A stretch of DNA of 64,000 nt from assembly GCF_037392515.1 (NCBI RefSeq), contig NC_090281.1, forward strand, positions 41,640,645 to 41,704,644. The letters are read 5' to 3'. A model generated the notes under the pieces. The model saw only the letters and a program-made list of their open reading frames with translations. It was not told the DNA's origin and did not search any database. Position 1 is the stretch's first letter. Each line of letters opens with the position of its first letter. The translations under genes were made by a program, and so were the position numbers. The DNA is from Haliotis asinina (Eukaryota > Mollusca > Gastropoda > Lepetellida > Haliotidae). Below, piece after piece: positions 1-10,018 of this stretch.

Positions 1-765
1 ATGTATTTATAATGATGGTTCCAACACATATTTACACCCTGGGACAGGGACCTATTCTGCTCTTGACTTGTCATTGACAAATTCAGAACTACTAAATGAA
101 TTCGAATGGTCAGTCCACGATGACCTCTGTGGAAGTGACCATTTTCCTACTATTCTCAAATCTGTAACTCCATCTGATGTTCCTCCATCATCAAGGCGGA
201 ATTTTAAAAAGGCTAACTGGGCTTTATATGAAACACTGTGTGCGGAGAAACTTAATCCTGAACGTTTTATTGACGTTCCTGATGCTATTAAATGTTTTTC
301 TGATGAACTGAATTCCAATTATTAGCTGATGAGTGTATACCAAAGTCCTCTGCAGTTCCACACATAAGAAAACCATGGTTCAACGCTGAGTGCAAACAAG
401 CTAGGAAGGCAAGGAAAAAAGCAGAACATTATTTCCGTCGCCATCCTATGGTGCATAATTTAAATAAATTTAAGATTTTAAATGCTAAAGCACGGCGTAC
501 TTTTAAACAGAACAAACGCCAATCTTGGCACAATTATGTATCCAAAATAAATTCTCGGACACCCATGTCCAAGGTATGGAACATGGTCCAGAAAATCAAA
601 GGTAAAGGTACTAAATCTACTGTCCATCATCTTAAACATGGAGATCAATTGCTTACTGATAAATCAGATATTGCTAATAAACTAGGTGAAACCCTTGCTA
701 AACACTCTTCCTCTTCAAATTATGTACCTAAATTTCAGCAATATCAAAAACAACAAGAAAAGAAA
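1..765 (+). pseudogene. LINE A ORF, endonuclease C-terminus and linker (broken)
   Basis: Frame 2 from the window edge gives an endonuclease end that includes 'GSDHFPTIL', the conserved SDH motif of APE nucleases, followed by a stop near 323. Reading resumes in another frame (about 320-765) with a basic region, 'KPWFNAECKQARKARKKAE', typical of the stretch between endonuclease and RT in I/Jockey-like LINEs. The frameshift at about 320 shows decay. The protein runs into LINE B at 766 and continues at 2,425. Confidence 0.7.
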
Positions 766-2424
766 TAATAATAATAATAATAATGCACATTTATAATGCG
801 CCTTTTCCACGCCCTTAGGTATGCTCAAAGCGCTACAGAAATAAATAGAAATATGTACAAAGATGAAGATGGGTTAAATTATGTGAAGTATAATGAGAAA
901 AGGTGGGTTTTCAGTTTTGCTTTGAAACTGTCAAAACTTTTGGAGTCTTTGATATCACATGGAAGAACATTCCAGAGGACTGGTGCTGTGTAGGAGAAGC
1001 TGCGGTGTCCGAAAGATTTCAGTCTGTAGGTGGGTATCACAAGAATATTCTGAGAGTTGGAACGGAGGGTGCGGGCTGGTACATATGGGTGAAGCAGGTT
1101 AGACAGGTAGGAAGGGGCCAAGCCACGAAGACATTTATATGTCAGGCAGAGTATTTTGAAGTCAATTCTTGCTTTGACTGGTAGCCAGTGGAGTTCTTTC
1201 AGGATAGGAGTGATGTGGGCACATTTGGAAGTTCTACTGATAATGCGGGCAGAGGTGTTTTGTATCCTCTGCAGTTTAACAGCCAGATTGGAGTTAATGC
1301 CAGAAAGAACACTGTTACAATAGTCGAGCCTGGATGTTACCAGAGCTCGAACCAGGGCTTGAGTTGCTGCAGAAGTCAAGTACTGGCGAATGTTGCTGAT
1401 CGACCGGAGATGGAAGAAGCATACTTTGCTCACTTGGTTGACATGGGCATTGAACGTCAAAGAAGAATCAATGTGAACGCCAAGATTCCTCACAACATCT
1501 GATGGGCAGATATCCGCATCTGCAACTTTGAGGATGACAGCTTCCACCTTGCTTAGTTGTTGTCTTGTGCCTACAAGGAGAGCTTCGGTTTTCGTGTCGT
1601 TCAGCTTGAGCTTATTTGTAGTCATCCACGACTTTATGTCTAGTGTACAGTCAGCGATGCGTTGAAGAGACTCAACTCTGATGGGTGAAAGGATTCCAGA
1701 AGCTGTGTGTCATCAGCATAAACATGGTGAGACATGCCGTGATCACTGACAATGTTTCCAACATGCCCTGTGTACAGTACAAACAGAACCGGACCAAGAA
1801 CCGATCCTTGGGGCACCCCACAGGAGACAGCCACAGCAGGAGAGCGCTCTCTGCCCACAAGGACCGATTGATGCCGGTCTGTCAAGTAAGAGGAAACCCA
1901 CTGAAGGACAAGGTCACACAGTCCATAATGATGCTTCAATCTAGTCAGGAGTTTAGGGTGGTCAACGGTATCGAAAGCCGCGGATAAGTCCAACATGACG
2001 AGAGCTGAAATCTTACCCTCATCAGTAGCACGTTGAAGTTTGTCTGTTACCTGGAGCAATGCTGTCTCTGTACTGTAGTACTGCCGGTAGGCAGACTGGA
2101 AAGAATCAAGGAGATCATGGCTTAATAGATGTTCTTTGAGACAGGAGTGAACTGCTTTCTCAATGATTTTAGATATGAAAGGCAAGTTTGAGACAGGCCG
2201 AAAGTTTTTCAGGTCCTGAGGATCCAGGCCAGACTTTTTCAATAGTGGTCTGACCACCGCCCCCTTGAAACTGTTTGGGAACACACCATTCTGAAGACTT
2301 GTATTAACAATCATAGTGATGGGGGAGATCAGCAGGTCCAGGTGCTTTATCAGAAGTTTGGTTGGAATTGGATCAGAGTCACAAGAAGTGGGTTTTGACG
2401 AACGAATGAGTTGTACAATATCCT
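766..2424 (-). mobile_element. LINE B: 5'-truncated CR1/L2-like LINE nested in LINE A
   Basis: Read on the - strand it encodes an RT with a YADD box and a C-terminal region ending about 40 bp before a short (ATT)n tail at 768-785 on the + strand. The 3' end contains 'gcgctttgagc', the kind of end seen in L2-like elements. The 5' side stops abruptly near 2,424, where LINE A reading resumes, so this is a 5'-truncated insertion. No target duplication could be fixed by eye because LINE A flanks are AT-rich. Confidence 0.8.
879..2424 (-). pseudogene. LINE B reverse transcriptase, partial, one frameshift
   Basis: From about 2,424 down to 1,640 the - strand encodes RT fingers and palm: 'NFRPVSNLPFISKIIEKAV', 'MLDLSAAFDTVDH', 'CGVPQGSVLGPVLF' and 'HVYADDTQLL', where YADD is the catalytic box. 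A frameshift near 1,630 moves to the frame of 879-1,625, which holds the thumb and C-terminal part, including 'LHWLPVKARIDFKILCLTYK', a hallmark of CR1/L2/Rex-type LINEs. The missing endonuclease and the frameshift make it inactive. Confidence 0.8.
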
Positions 2425-4857
2425 ATTAATTTCAATTCTGATAATGGTGAAGATTATAATGAAACGTTTTCTCTTCATGAACTCCATACTGCTCTTGATC
2501 TAGCTCATGACACTGCTATAGGAGCTGATAACATACATTATCAACTCCTGAAACGTTTACCAGAATCCTGTCTGGAAACTCTTCTAAATATTTTTGATGA
2601 TATTTGGACATCGGGTAACTTTCCCCCTTCATGGCGTGACGCCATAGTAGTACCAATACCTAAACCTGGACGTGATCATACGGATCCATCCAATTATCGT
2701 CCGATTTCACTAACTAGCTGTGTTTGCAAGACCATGGAACGCATGATAAATAATCGACTAGTTTGGTACTTGGAAACAAATAACCTTATCACAGATATAC
2801 AATGTGGTTTCCGTAAAAACAGAAGTACTGTCGATCACTTAGTGCGTTTGGAATCATTTGTGAAAAACGCGCTGATTAATAAACAACATGCTGTCTCTAT
2901 CTTTTTTGATCTTGAGAAGGCATATGACACTACCTGGAAGTATGGCATTCTGAGAGATTTACACGATTTCGGTTTGCGAGGTCGTTTGCCTCAATTCATA
3001 GGCAATTTTTTAAATAACAGACAATTTCAAGTCCGCGTGGGTTCTACCCTGTCTGATCATTACAATCAGGATCAGGGTGTTCCACAAGGCAGTATTTTGT
3101 CAGTCACACTTTTTAGCATAAAGATAAATAGTTTATCAAAAGTTTGAAACGATTCAATTGATGGATCGTTATTTGTGGATGATTTTAATATCTCTTGTCG
3201 TGGTAAAATATGCATACTATTGAACGGCAACTGCAGCTGTGTTTAAACAAAATAGATAAATGGTGTCTTGAAAACGGCTTTAAATTTTCTAAATCAAAAA
3301 CCAGTTGTATACACTTCTGTCGTAAATACAAACCCCATAAGGACCCAGAACTATTTCTCAGTGGTACCCCGATCAAAGTGGTCAAGGAGGCCAAATTCTT
3401 GGGACTTATTTTCGACTCACATTTGACCTTTTTGCCACATTAAATCCCTTAAAGCCAAATGCCTGAAGGCACTCGATTTATTAAAGGTTGTTTCAAATTC
3501 AAAATGGGGAGGGGATCAGTCTACCCTTCTTCACTTATATAGATCACTGATCCGATCTAAACTTGATTACGGCTCCATCGTATATGGTGGGGCTTGTCAA
3601 AGCAACCTAAAACTACTTGATCCTGTGCACCACCAAGGCCTAAGACTTTGTCTCGGTTCTTTTAGAACCTCTCCTATTGACAGTCTATACGTCGAAGCTG
3701 ATGAACCTTCTCTCAACTTACGTGGTATAAAACTATCTTTACAATACATTACAAAATTAGCTTCAAATGAGTCTAATCCCGCATTTAATTGTGTTTTTAA
3801 TCCTCTCTATGGGGATTTGTATAACAAAAAGTGTTCCCTTGTTCCGCCTCTTGGGCTCAGAATTAAGCCATTTCTTGCAGCTTCTAGCATTGAGCTGGAA
3901 AATATAGCTCCTTCCCGTCTTCTTTCTTCTCCTCCTTGGCAATTGGTTAGGTCACAAGTTGACCTAACATTAACGACATTTAAAAAATCAGAAACCAACG
4001 AATTACAGTATAAACAAGAATATAATCAATTGAAACATAAATATAGCAATTATAAATCCTTATTTACAGATGGGTCTAAGGACGGTGGCGCAGTGGCTTG
4101 TGCCACTGTCATTGGATCCAGAACAATATCTTCGAGATTACCAGATAATAGTTCTATTTTTACAGCAGAAGCTAACGCCGTATTAACAGCTCTTAAATAT
4201 ATCCAAAGACATCCTAAACATAAACAGTACATTATCTATTCAGACTCTCTTTCTTGCCTTCAGGCTATTAAAAACCTAACATGTAAACATCCACTTTTAA
4301 TAGAAATTATTGAACTTTATAACTATCTTGCGACTGGCCAATACGACATCGTCTTCTGTTGGTTACCCAGTCACGTAGGTATTTCTGGGAATGTGATGGC
4401 CGATCTTGCTGCAAAAGCAGCACTCACCAAATCTGTGACACCACTTCCTATTTCATATTCAGATTACAAAGCTTGCATTAGAACGTATATCCGTGATCTG
4501 ATGCAGAAGAAGTGGGACACCCAAGTAGGTATCAATAAATTACATGAAATAAAACCGTATATTGGTTACACCTACTTGGGTTGTCAGTCCAGATATGAAG
4601 AGGTCATCATGGGACGATGTCGTCTTGGCCACACAAGATATACACATAAATATTTGCTTAAAGGTGAGAATCCTCCGTTTTGTATCCCTTGTGATGAGAG
4701 AGTCACAGTCAAGCATATCCTGCTTGACTGTGTTGAATTCTCCATCACAAGGGATAAGTATTATACAGTTAAAACAATGAAGGATCTTTTTACCAGTGTT
4801 GGGTCTCATTTAATTATTGGTTTTTTAAAAGAAATTGATTTCTTGGTTGAATTTTGA
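2425..4857 (+). pseudogene. LINE A reverse transcriptase and RNase H (several breaks)
   Basis: The RT is recognisable from 'SNYRPISLTSCVCKTMERM', 'SIFFDLEKAYDTTW', 'QGVPQGSILS' and 'LFVDDF'. Stops or frameshifts fall near 3,145, 3,210 and 3,443. The open frame 3,625-4,857 carries RNase H: 'LFTDGSKDGG' (first Asp), 'IFTAEANAVLTAL' (Glu), 'IIYSDSLSCLQAI' (Asp) and 'WLPSHVGISGNVMADLAAK' (His/Asp). A Cys/His segment, 'CIPCDERVTVKHILLDC', follows. The order RT then RNase H fits an I-like clade. The RNase H end is better preserved than the RT. Confidence 0.8.
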
Positions 4858-5400
4858 AAACCTTTCGTGTAAATAGATGTATTTTAATTATTGGAAGTTT
4901 GGATTAGTAACTTGAATTGTTGGTGGCTGTATCCTCAAAGGGGGCTGAAGTATTGTAAAATTATTGTCCTCCTGAGAGGGTACGTAAGTCCAAAAGCATT
5001 CACAGTCAATTTAAACGTTCCATTGTTCTTAATTGTAGTATTTGTGTATTTTTAACTTTTGGCTAGATTTGTCTAAATTGCTAACAGCTGAGGGGATGAT
5101 GTAAATCCAACTAGGGTCCATGCAGGTAGCAAAGGCACTGTAAGTCCCCATGGTCCCTAGTATGGTGATCTACCTTCGGTTGTTGGCAATCTATAGCCTG
5201 ATTTTATACTGTATTGTCCGAATAGTGATATTAGTTTTAACTTTCCACACTAGTTTTAATTCAAACTGTGATATTCTAGTTGTTTTACTGTCCTTCGTTG
5301 ACTATCCATATATTTCATTTCAGAATTAAATGTTCTCGTCACGATATGGCTGAGACATTGCCGATGTGACGTTAAATATTAACTCACTCACTCACTCACA
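4858..5400 (+). other. LINE A 3' untranslated region and CTCA tail
   Basis: This is non-coding sequence after the RNase H ORF. It ends in a short conserved end, 'gccgatgtgacgttaaat', followed by CTCA repeats. It is AT-rich, with no open frame of note. Confidence 0.65.
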
Positions 5401-8265
5401 TTTAATGGTGACATTAAAATGTTTGAGAATTGGAAAGCGGCATTTGTAGCTTGTGTGGACATGGCACCAGCCACCCCCGAATACAAACTGTTACATTTAA
5501 GACAATGTCTTACCGGAGAAGCATTGAAAGTAATAGCTAGTTTAGGTCATAGTGCGGCTGCATATGACATCGCATTAGAACGTCTTGAACGTAAGTATGG
5601 TGGCAAAAGACGTAACATCGCTTTGAAGTTAGAAGAAATAACAAAGTTCAGACCAATTAGGTCAGGTAATGCCAGGGACTTGGAGAAGTTTGCTGACTTG
5701 CTTGATATTTTGGTGGCAAACCTTAGAGAATCAGATAAGTTAGAAGAGTTGGGTAATGGAACCTTATACTCACAATTGCTACAGAAATTAACAGAGGCCA
5801 TGGTAATACAATATCAGAGGTGGATATTTGAGACACAGAGACAGGAATCTGTCGAAGTCCTTAGGGAATGGATTCTGCAAGAATCGGAGTTTCAGGTCAT
5901 TGCAAGTGAAGTGATAAATGGGGTTGCTGAAAGGCAGAAATCACATGAACGTAAAACATCAGGTAAAAATGGGACGTTCTTTGGCAATAAAGCAAACACA
6001 ACGGGTCAATGTCAAATGTGCTCAGGTGCAAATCATGAGATGTGGAAGTGCACCAAGTTCAAAGACTTGAGCGTTAGTAAGAGGTGGGAGGTTGCAAAGA
6101 GGTTGAATCTTTGCTTCCGTTGTTTAGGTCCCAACCACTGTGGTAGGAGTTGCACTAGGTTTAGTGAATGTGGAATAGGTGGTTGTTTAGCTAACCACAA
6201 TCGCTTACTTCACACTGATAGGAAAGTAAGGACTTGGACAGATGGGGCAAAGGTAAGTTACCCCTTAAATCCTGTGAATGAAACGCAACCAACCACAATG
6301 TCTACCTCTCAATGTGACATATCATACACAGCACTGAGAACTGTTCCAGTAGTTCTCAAAAATGGACATCGCAGGATTACAGTGAATGCTCTCTTAGATG
6401 ATGCAAGCACGCAGACATACATAAATGAAGATATAGCTGCAGAACTTGGGTTACAAGGACATTATCAAAAGGTGTCAGTGAATGTTCTAAATGGCCGAAA
6501 GGAGAGTTTTGAATCAATGACTGTTAACTTTGGGTTAGAAAGCATTGATGGTTCAGTTGATGTATCAATGTCAGCTCTCACAACTACAAATGTTACAGGC
6601 AAAATGCAAGTAGTAGATTGGGAGAAACATGGACAAAAATGGAAACATTTGGATCATATTAAATTTCCAAAAATTATTTCTCGTACTGTGGTTGATGTCC
6701 TCATAGGCATTGACTACATCGACCTTCATCGTTCATATAAAGAGGTAAGTGGTGGTCCAGGAGAACCGGTTGCAAGACTTACACCTCTTGGGTGGACATG
6801 CATAGGACGTGTTCACTGTGAGAACCAAACACATTTTGCAAGTACTTTTCTCGTTGACAACAATAGAACTGAACTGCAAAATCTCGATGCTTTAGTGCAC
6901 AAGTTCTGGGAGTTAGAGAACATTTCGTGTAGCTCAATGAATGACTACACTGATGATGAAATGGCTGCAGTTGAAAAAGTTAAACAGACACTTCAGTACA
7001 ACAATGGCCATTACCAAGTAGGTATACCTTGGAAAAATGACACACAGACATTACCAGACAATTACAACATGGCTTTCAGTCGTCTTCTTAGCACTGAGAA
7101 GAAACTGTCGAAGAACAAAGAGATTGCTGAAGCATATTGCTCAGTTCTTGATCAGTATGTGCAAAAAGGATGCATTTGCAAGGTACAGTCTGAGGGAAGT
7201 GAGATTCAATGGTTACTACCTCATTTTCCTGTAGTTCGTTCAGACAGGACTACAACCAAAGTACGCATTGTATTCGATGCTTCTGCAAAGTGTCAGGGAG
7301 TTTCACTCAATGACACAATACATCCAGGACCGAAATTGCAAAATGACCTTTTTGAAATCTTGCTCCGTTTTAGGAAGCAACCCATAGCACTTGTTTGTGA
7401 CATCTCAGAGATGTACCTACAAATTGAGGTGAAACCTGAAGATCGTAAATACCTCAGGTTTCTATGGCGATCCATGAATTCAAATGAAGAACCAAAAGTG
7501 TATGAGTTTAAACGAGTGTTGTTCGGTTTGAATTGTTCACCATTCGTAGCACAATACATTTCTCAAGAACATGCCAAAGCACATCAGACTGCATTTCCAC
7601 TAGCTGCAGACACTGTAGTAAACTTCACATACATGGACGATAGTATGGATTCAGTTGAAGATGAGATGACTGGGACAGAGTTGTACAATCAGTTGAGTGA
7701 GCTATGGCGCACAGCAGGTATGAACGCTAGAAAATGGCTTTCAAATTCTTTAGATGTTCTCGATGGAATTCCGTTAGAATCTAGGGCACAGAAGGTAAAC
7801 ATCAACAAAAATGAATTACCGTCAGTGAAAACACTAGGTCTTATGTGGATTGCAAATGATGATGAGTTCAGTTTCTGTATGAATGTTCCTGAAGACAATT
7901 TGAAGACGATAACCAAACGAATGTTTCTTGGTGAAATCGCAAGGATCTTTGATCCACTTGGACTCTTGACACCTTTCACCATTGTGAGTAAAATGATGGT
8001 TCAAGAGATGTGGATAGCAGGTGTCGGATGGGATGAACAGCTTGATCCGGATCTGAATCTTAGAACTTTGAAATGGGTGAATGAGGTGAAAGAGTTATGC
8101 CATATCAGAGTACCACGGTGCTTGAGAACCAAATCTGAAATAGAAAGCAAAATATTTCATGTATTTACAGATGCATCCCAAGATGCATATGGAGTAGCAA
8201 TATATGCAGTTTATACTTACCAGAGTGGGGAAGTGGTGAGTCGTTTAGTTACCTCCAAAAGCAGG
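5401..8265 (+). pseudogene. BEL/Pao gag-pol, 5' block (gag, protease, RT, start of RNase H)
   Basis: The frame is open from the LINE A junction. 'FNGDIKMFENWKAAF' (from 5,401) is the conserved F-G...F..W start of the Pao gag domain, so the ATG at 5,419 is internal, not the real start. CCHC-like knuckles are at about 6,010-6,150 ('CQMCSGANHEMWKC', 'CFRCLGPNHCGRSC'). The protease is at about 6,370 ('VNALLDDAST'), the RT core follows from about 7,260 ('VRIVFDAS', then 'FTYMDDSMDSV' with YMDD), and RNase H begins at 'HVFTDASQDAYGVAIYAV' near 8,160. This block has no internal stop. It is cut at 8,265 by Polinton 1, and the frame runs on by chance into the TIR to 8,502. Confidence 0.85.
8261..8265 (+). 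repeat. Target-site duplication of Polinton 1, left copy (gcagg)
   Basis: gcagg directly precedes the left TIR and is repeated directly after the right TIR at 22,562-22,566. Polintons usually make 6-bp duplications. Here the sixth base differs (a on the left, t on the right), so it is a 5-bp duplication or a 6-bp one with one change. Confidence 0.8.
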
Positions 8266-8628
8266 AGTAGTATAGGGAATAGGGGTTTTGGCTCACTTTC
8301 AAGAAATGTCTCTACAAAGCCTTATTTAGTAAATAAGGCTTTGGTTGGGACCTTAGATCTTGCTACTATTACCCCTACTACAAAAAGGTTGGGTGTCTAT
8401 GAAACAGTTTACCGTGTATTGGTTGGAGGTAACACTGTGCCGTACGGTACGATCAATAATTCTTCTCTTACAAACCCCCTACCCGGCCCATCCCTCAAGT
8501 AGTACAAGTTAGGTTCGTCGGCTTTCATATCCACTTTATCTATGTTGTAAGTTTTGACTGACCATATAGGATCAGTGGCCCGCTTACGGCTATCGCCCTC
8601 GTGTTCCCCCGGCTGGTATAGATACCTC
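8266..8628 (+). repeat. Polinton 1 left TIR (363 bp), contains a copy of the integrase 3' end
   Basis: It is the reverse complement of 22,199-22,561 with few differences and no length change. On its - strand, about 8,425-8,628, it repeats the last ~65 codons of the integrase gene found complete at the other end, so the TIR duplicates a coding segment. A 29-bp palindrome with 14-nt arms ('caaagccttattta') lies at 8,315-8,343. Confidence 0.92.
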
Positions 8629-8678
8629 CCACTATAAAAAGTTGGCGGTCTATGTCATGTTTATATCGATGAAACAGT

Positions 8679-9296
8679 TTAACGTGAACCGCCTACGATC
8701 TCTTTGGTGTTCATAATAAAGGCTTGCTGGGCTTTTTGTATCCCCTGTTCTATGTACTTTTTTTTCTCGTCCTCGCTGATAGCAGACTTACGAGACTTGG
8801 ATCGAATATCTTGTTTCATTCCGTTATATTTTTTGAGTTCAGAGAGGATTGAACGAAACTCCTCTTCTGAGATCTTACTATCAGAGAGTGCCGTGGAAAT
8901 ACGCTCACTCACTGTGTTCAGCTTTGCTTCGGCCAGAACCCTGATCTCGTCGTGTTTCAATGCCTTACGATTAAGTCTGCGTGATACTAACTTAAGCGCC
9001 AATCCTGCTAACCCTGCCACCCCTGCCGTTATTTCAATACCTAGCACTATAGGTGCAGCCACGATGGTAGCCAACAACCCAACGCCTGCCGCCCCTAGTC
9101 CCATGCTGGTTGCCATAAGGGTAGTGTCAGCCCCGTCCACGATATTGAAAGCTCTATTGTACTTTTTACATAGTGCTTTCCGCGTGTCACGGTCTTGTTC
9201 TAGTTGACGTTTCACATCACATAACTGCCTCAAGCGGAACCCATCTACGGTTTCCAGCGTCTTCGCTACTTCCTCTACGACTGGGTACAGACCCAT
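8679..9296 (-). CDS. Polinton 205 aa protein with a long hydrophobic centre
   Basis: I do not know a function. Residues 58-104 are Gly/Ala/Val-rich and hydrophobic (two possible membrane passes). They are flanked by charged helical segments: 20-50, Lys/Glu/Arg-rich, and 105-190, coiled-coil-like ending 'MNTKEIVGGSR'. I recall similar proteins in other marine invertebrate Polintons, always near a TIR. The start is ATG at 9,296, one base after the TAG of the upstream 236 aa gene and just after an AT-rich run. It differs from its Polinton 2 counterpart by one residue by eye, so it is strongly conserved. Confidence 0.75.
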   Translation of the reverse strand: MGLYPVVEEVAKTLETVDGFRLRQLCDVKRQLEQDRDTRKALCKKYNRAFNIVDGADTTLMATSMGLGAAGVGLLATIVAAPIVLGIEITAGVAGLAGLALKLVSRRLNRKALKHDEIRVLAEAKLNTVSERISTALSDSKISEEEFRSILSELKKYNGMKQDIRSKSRKSAISEDEKKKYIEQGIQKAQQAFIMNTKEIVGGSR

Positions 9297-9297
9297 C

Positions 9298-10008
9298 CTA
9301 TAATATATATTTTGAAAGATATTTTAATTGGGTTTCAGTTAAAAGTCTATTAATGAATTTGAAGTCTACAAGATCTAGCTTATTAGTCAGGGTAATAGGT
9401 GAGAGGCTAATAGAATTTCCTGTTGTAATAAAAACCCCACTGAGGCTTATTAAGCGGTTTATAGGGTCCGCGTAGGTATCCCGTTGTATAACAATACGAC
9501 AATATTGGTCTAGGTGTTCGTCAAACCAATGTATTGACACCCCGGGTAAAATTTGGTGTACTCTTGAGGTGTTTTCATTACCTGAATAGGAAAAGAAGAC
9601 TTCTATGATGAGTGTGAAAGGGAGTACTATTCTATCAAGATATCTACTATAAGCATTATTGCTAAATGTTAATTTATTTTTTTTTATAGACTTTAACATA
9701 TTTTTTTCGATACCAAGAGTTATCATGTATAATTCACCCTCCGAAATGAAATCCCCGGGCCAGATACCGTTATTCCTAATCTTAGAGACCAACTCCAATT
9801 CTTCCACCCCATCTTTTAATGTGATATAAGGTGAGGTGAACGTTAAGTTGATCAGCCATTTAGGCTCTTTAAAATCTGATAACGACACCCGTCTGTACAC
9901 GTTGTCTTTGAAGTGCAGGATATATAATTCATCTTCCTCACCAGGCTGATCGAATCCCTCCGTATCTCCTAAGTCGTTAAGCGTAGTGTTGGGATGATGA
10001 CTGGTCAT
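9298..10008 (-). CDS. Polinton 236 aa variable protein, LGDTxGFD family (surface/attachment candidate)
   Basis: The N-terminus 'LNDLGDTEGFDQPGEED' matches the motif in the 304 aa protein encoded just upstream, so the two are paralogues that share an N-terminal module of about 45 residues. The rest looks beta-rich with no membrane segment. Compared with the Polinton 2 version (221 aa) the first ~60 and last ~60 residues are conserved, but the middle (about 62-180) differs in blocks with indels. Neighbouring genes are almost unchanged. That pattern suits an exposed virion protein, but that role is inference. It lies in the leftward block, 10 nt after the 304 aa stop. Confidence 0.7.
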   Translation of the reverse strand: MTSHHPNTTLNDLGDTEGFDQPGEEDELYILHFKDNVYRRVSLSDFKEPKWLINLTFTSPYITLKDGVEELELVSKIRNNGIWPGDFISEGELYMITLGIEKNMLKSIKKNKLTFSNNAYSRYLDRIVLPFTLIIEVFFSYSGNENTSRVHQILPGVSIHWFDEHLDQYCRIVIQRDTYADPINRLISLSGVFITTGNSISLSPITLTNKLDLVDFKFINRLLTETQLKYLSKYIL

Positions 10009-10018
10009 TATTATACTA

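Larger units (their letters stand above)
1..5400 (+). mobile_element. LINE A: decayed non-LTR retrotransposon (endonuclease + RT + RNase H), 3' complete, 5' end outside the window
   Basis: The + strand reads, in order, the end of an APE-type endonuclease, a linker, an RT with an FVDD active site and an RNase H domain, then about 540 bp of 3' untranslated sequence. It finishes in 'ttaaatattaactcactcac' plus CTCA units (about 5,366-5,400). RNase H after RT is known for I-like clades. The tail type is one I know from abalone LINE copies. Immediately after the tail, BEL/Pao gag sequence begins in mid-protein, so this LINE inserted into a pre-existing BEL element. It is itself split by LINE B at 766-2,424. 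Confidence 0.8.

Noticed and set aside
8440..8502. Continuation of the BEL gag-pol frame into the Polinton TIR as a fusion protein
   Set aside because: The frame stays open by chance for 79 codons after the insertion point. The sequence is TIR and has no BEL similarity.
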